9,859 nt of DNA from Methylomonas sp. (GTDB lineage: Bacteria > Pseudomonadota > Gammaproteobacteria > Methylococcales > Methylomonadaceae). The DNA is taken from contig JALSIU010000315.1 of the NCBI GenBank assembly GCA_026989715.1, positions 1-9,859 on the forward strand. Reading direction: 5' to 3'. The stretch's first letter is position 1. Each line of letters starts with the position of its first letter. The notes below the pieces were generated by a model that ran no database searches, was not told where the DNA came from, and worked only from the letters and a program-made list of their open reading frames with translations. Positions 6,801 to 9,859 of this stretch are shown here, piece by piece. Made by a program: the position numbers and the translations under genes.

Positions 6801-7562
6801 ATGACAGAAAAAGCTAGTACTTTAATAGACGATTTTACAGATTATTTTCGTATTCAGTTAGTGACTACTGCAGAACAGGCAAAAGAAGTTTATGGTGTGA
6901 GATACCGCGTTTATTGTGAAGAATTTAAATACGAAGCAACCGATTTATTTCCTGATAAGATTGAAACGGATGAATTTGATGAACAGTCTTTGCATTGCTT
7001 AATTGTGCATAAGGAAACAGGTCGCTCTGCTGGGTGTGTACGTCTAGTTCCTGTTTGTGCAAGCATTGAAAATGGTTTATTGCCCTTTGAAAAATTTTGT
7101 CAGCAGAGCTTGAATAAGCCATTGATTGATAGTTGGCATTTACAGCGTGATACTGAATGTGAGATTTCTAGGTTAGCTGTGGATACGGCATTTAGACGCA
7201 GGCCAGGTGAAACGGCCACACGATTTGGTGAGGTTGATAGTATGGATTGCACGAAGCGAGAACAAAGAACTTTTTCTTTAATTGCTGTGTCGGCTTTTTT
7301 GGCTGCAACGTCAATAACGGCTTTAACGCAAAAAACCAATGTGTTTGCGATGATGGAGCCTTTTTTACCGCGCTTGTTGAAGCGTTCGGGAATTTTATTT
7401 GAGAAAGTTGGTGCTGATATGGATTATCATGGTATTAGGGCACCTTACTTTATAAAAACGCAGTCAGCACTTGATAATATGCGCCCTGATTTAAAAGAAA
7501 TGTATGATTGGGTTTATCAGCAAGTTGCTGTTGATTATGATAAATTAACAGCAACACCGTAA
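6801..7562 (+). CDS. PEP-CTERM/exosortase system-associated acyltransferase (FeeM-like GNAT fold)
   Basis: A 253-residue soluble protein that I recognise as the putative acyltransferase found in genomes with exosortase/PEP-CTERM protein sorting, related to N-acyl amino acid synthases and autoinducer synthases of the GNAT fold. Supporting features are RYRVYCEEF at 34-42, the acidic run ETDEFDEQS at 55-63, a central strand with GRSAGCVRLVPV, EISRLAV at 121-127 followed by FRRR at 131-134, and YHGIRAPYFI at 209-218. The length fits the family, commonly about 240-260. Its real substrate is unknown in this family; a long-chain acyl donor is inferred from the relatives. The frame stays open back to a TTG at 6738, but the Shine-Dalgarno sequence and the promoter favour the ATG at 6801. 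It is 127 bases beyond mgtE and converges on the heparinase-like gene. No exosortase or PEP-CTERM protein is in view. Confidence 0.85.
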   Translation: MTEKASTLIDDFTDYFRIQLVTTAEQAKEVYGVRYRVYCEEFKYEATDLFPDKIETDEFDEQSLHCLIVHKETGRSAGCVRLVPVCASIENGLLPFEKFCQQSLNKPLIDSWHLQRDTECEISRLAVDTAFRRRPGETATRFGEVDSMDCTKREQRTFSLIAVSAFLAATSITALTQKTNVFAMMEPFLPRLLKRSGILFEKVGADMDYHGIRAPYFIKTQSALDNMRPDLKEMYDWVYQQVAVDYDKLTATP

Positions 7563-7603
7563 AAGTCTGATATTTTGTATCGTACCCTTGATGCTCTTTT
7601 TAG

Positions 7604-9859
7604 TTAAAGCTCGATGTTATTTCGCGTTGCAGGGTTAAATTTTATGCTTAAGGTTTTTTGTTGTTTGGAAAAGCTGATTTGATAACTTTGTGCAGCCCCT
7701 CGTATTTTGCCGCCTATTTCAGTATCGGACTCGATGGCTTCTAGGCTGATATCGCTTTTTTCTCCCGCAAGTTTAGGGTTGTAAACCGTTAAAAAGTAAT
7801 CTGTCGGTTGTGCCATAGGAGGAATGACTTCTACGCGCCATGCCCCAGGTTCTGGGCTATTACGTTTACGTTTTTTGACTAAGGTACTGATTGCGCCGTT
7901 GGCATTATAATTTTTATTTTGCACCCAAAATGCTTTATTTTTACCGCCCACAATATTGATGAAGGCTTGCTTAGGAAATAGGATGGTGGCTTCTATGCTC
8001 CCTCCTTTTTGGGCAGGGTCTTTTTTTCGATAGTAAGTTTGTGCAATGATTTTATTGTTGTCCTGCAAGTAAGGTCGGTTAATCGTATGAAAAATGGAAC
8101 GTTTGGTAAAGTTAGGGTTGGTCGCGGTGATATTATCAAAGATTAAAATAATATCATTACTACGGTCATAGACAAAAGCACGCCAATAGCGTTCAACCCG
8201 TCGTGTTCGGTCGCTAAATGTCCCTGAACCGGATTTTTTATTCGTGTAGGCTGCTGTTAGATCTGCAATAGCGACCACAAAGTCACCATCAGCATAATAT
8301 TTCTCGATTTTTCCAGCTTGATAAGTATCTTTTTGATTAAGCCAGTCGTTTAGGTCGATAGGCGCAGATTTTCCCCAGCCTGAGCCAATTCGCCTTTGGC
8401 CTCCATCATTGGCTATGTCTCTAAATTTATTTTTATCTTTTTTATCCGGAAGCGGCAAATTATCGGCACTATCGGTAATCGTAATGACATTATGTGCAAT
8501 GGATTGATATGTATAATTCATATGATGGTCAGAGCCGTATTTTGGACCATACAAGCCACTATCAATTACTAAAGGGCCGCCTTTGTAAAGCGTAAATGCG
8601 CCTTGGTCTAAGTGAGAATGTGACCAGTAATTATTACCTGCTTTAAAGACGACATAGGTTGCATCCGCGCTCCAGTCGCTTCTGGCCATAACCATACCAA
8701 TTCCATCAAAGTGGCGTGCTAGATGTAGTTGATTAATACTCTGAGGGTCGCAAAGCATATCAGTGGTTAATGGCCCCCAAGGTACAAGTGATGGCGTATT
8801 TGCTTTGGGACACCCTCCTAAGCTGTATGCCGGTTTATGATTATATTCAATGGCCAAAGCGGTTTTGTCGGGTGATTTTCGGTCAAAAAATAAGGTATCC
8901 CCCCAGCGAATATGCGTTCCATCGGGGCGGGTACGATAAATTAAAAAGTCTAGGAAGCCGGCAATGCCTGTGTTATTTTTAAAAATGTCTTCGCCTGTCG
9001 CTTTACGCCACATTGCTGGCACTGTGTAGATGGCTTGGCCAATTCCTATGCCGATATATTCGCCGCCTTCATGCCAACCTCCATTTTTACCCATGACTTG
9101 TTGCCAAACAGGTAAGACCCTATTTTTCCATAAATCATAAGTAAAGTTCATGCAGCTTTGTCCTTCCGGTGTATCTTGGTAAACAGCAATGGCAGTGGCC
9201 ATTAAGGCCTGAAATGGACTGTTATATAAGTAAACGTTGTAGGGTGATAAGCTGCTTTCTCTTATGAAATCTATCAAATAATGACAACCTTCAATTAATT
9301 TTTGTTGTAACCCCAACTTTTGTTCGAATGACCAATAAGGATATAACCAGTCATAGGCTTGTGCGATAGGTCTTGCCTGTACATTACCACGTCCTTCAAA
9401 CTCAAGATTGATAAGACGTTGATAAATAGTGTTTAATGCTTGAGTGTCAGGTTGTATTGAAGCAGTTGCAATAGCTTGGTAGAGAAGGCCTTCGCCTTTT
9501 TTCGCGTGTCCACGAAGGGTACGAATATATTGGGGATTGTGATGCTTGATATATTCAATTTCCAATGTGGTGGGAGCTGGGAGGCGTGGGTGTTGCATAT
9601 GAAAATTAGGCAACTGTACCATTGGCAATTCGCTCGCTTCAGGAAAAGTTATTGGTTCGGCTGGTGTGCTAAAAGAGGGCGCACTGTTTTGGTTACTGAT
9701 GATAAATACTATAAAGAGTGTAACAGCGGTTGCCACACCTGTATAAATAACATTTTTCTGCTTGAAGTTAAAGGTTGTCGCTTGCCGGGAAGATGATCTG
9801 CGTCTATGTGATCTGTGTCGGTGCGATTTCCGTTTAGGTGTTGTGATAGGATCGGAGGG
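7604..9859 (-). CDS. Membrane-anchored heparinase II/III-family protein, N-terminus cut by the window edge
   Basis: Predicted envelope polysaccharide lyase-like enzyme. Numbering from the GTG at 9736, a hydrophobic segment at 1-14 (starting about seven residues earlier) is a membrane anchor or uncleaved signal. A proline-rich linker runs to about 55, an alpha/alpha-toroid domain to about 335 (with YNSPFQALMA at 171-180 and GGWHEGGEYIGIG at 219-231), and a heparinase II/III beta-sandwich to the end. That part has HSHLDQGAFTLY at 373-384, GPLVIDSGLYG at 387-397 and IAHNVITI at 413-420, with His373, His375 and Asp377 as likely metal or catalytic residues. The frame has no stop from 9736 to 9859, and those 41 codons encode an Arg/His/Ser-rich tail before the membrane helix, so the GTG at 9736, which falls inside the helix, is probably not the start. 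The substrate could be alginate, a glycosaminoglycan-like polymer or the cell's own exopolysaccharide; sequence does not tell. Confidence 0.82.
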   Translation of the reverse strand, partial: PSDPITTPKRKSHRHRSHRRRSSSRQATTFNFKQKNVIYTGVATAVTLFIVFIISNQNSAPSFSTPAEPITFPEASELPMVQLPNFHMQHPRLPAPTTLEIEYIKHHNPQYIRTLRGHAKKGEGLLYQAIATASIQPDTQALNTIYQRLINLEFEGRGNVQARPIAQAYDWLYPYWSFEQKLGLQQKLIEGCHYLIDFIRESSLSPYNVYLYNSPFQALMATAIAVYQDTPEGQSCMNFTYDLWKNRVLPVWQQVMGKNGGWHEGGEYIGIGIGQAIYTVPAMWRKATGEDIFKNNTGIAGFLDFLIYRTRPDGTHIRWGDTLFFDRKSPDKTALAIEYNHKPAYSLGGCPKANTPSLVPWGPLTTDMLCDPQSINQLHLARHFDGIGMVMARSDWSADATYVVFKAGNNYWSHSHLDQGAFTLYKGGPLVIDSGLYGPKYGSDHHMNYTYQSIAHNVITITDSADNLPLPDKKDKNKFRDIANDGGQRRIGSGWGKSAPIDLNDWLNQKDTYQAGKIEKYYADGDFVVAIADLTAAYTNKKSGSGTFSDRTRRVERYWRAFVYDRSNDIILIFDNITATNPNFTKRSIFHTINRPYLQDNNKIIAQTYYRKKDPAQKGGSIEATILFPKQAFINIVGGKNKAFWVQNKNYNANGAISTLVKKRKRNSPEPGAWRVEVIPPMAQPTDYFLTVYNPKLAGEKSDISLEAIESDTEIGGKIRGAAQSYQISFSKQQKTLSIKFNPATRNNIEL

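Noticed and set aside
7563..7603. Intrinsic terminator between the convergent acyltransferase and heparinase-like genes
   Set aside because: Only a five-base AAAAG/CTTTT pairing with a long loop and no GC stem was found; not enough to call a terminator.
9476..9796. 106-codon plus-strand open frame opposite the heparinase-like gene
   Set aside because: It is antisense to the linker and membrane anchor of a gene with clear homology; the product (Trp, Cys and Arg scattered, no motif) looks like a shadow translation.

Overview
The window looks like chromosomal DNA of a Gram-negative gammaproteobacterium with an AT-leaning genome. The exosortase-associated acyltransferase, the sigma-54 two-component pair and the overall protein style would fit a methanotroph of the Methylococcales or a relative. 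That placement is an inference from gene content, not a database match.

Layout, left to right. (a) 88-2169, minus strand: a CPA1-type Na+(K+)/H+ antiporter with a long cytosolic C-terminal domain. A very small reading frame follows it and runs off the left edge. (b) 2170-2455: a 286-base divergent control region. It holds a good extended -10 promoter for the antiporter, an exact 18-bp palindrome, and a GG-N10-GC element that reads as a sigma-54 promoter for the rightward genes. (c) 2456-5259, plus strand: a membrane sensor histidine kinase and an NtrC-family sigma-54 activator, overlapping by four bases. (d) 5333-6673, plus: an MgtE-type Mg2+ channel/transporter, 73 bases downstream and probably readable from the same transcript. 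(e) 6801-7562, plus: a PEP-CTERM/exosortase-associated (FeeM-like) acyltransferase with its own promoter. (f) 7604-9859, minus and convergent: a membrane-anchored heparinase II/III-family polysaccharide lyase-like protein. Its reading frame is still open at the right edge, so its start is not in the window.

How the parts may work together. The left and middle genes are an ion-homeostasis and signalling neighbourhood: monovalent cation/proton exchange, a two-component regulator that probably controls its own promoter, and Mg2+ uptake. The right end belongs to cell-surface biology: an acyltransferase typical of exosortase/PEP-CTERM genomes and an envelope polysaccharide-degrading enzyme. No transposon, CRISPR array, rRNA or tRNA gene was seen, and no strong intrinsic terminator was found between genes. 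Most of the window is ordinary core-type content. The points most worth a second look are the control region at 2205-2460 and the unusual N-terminus of the last gene.
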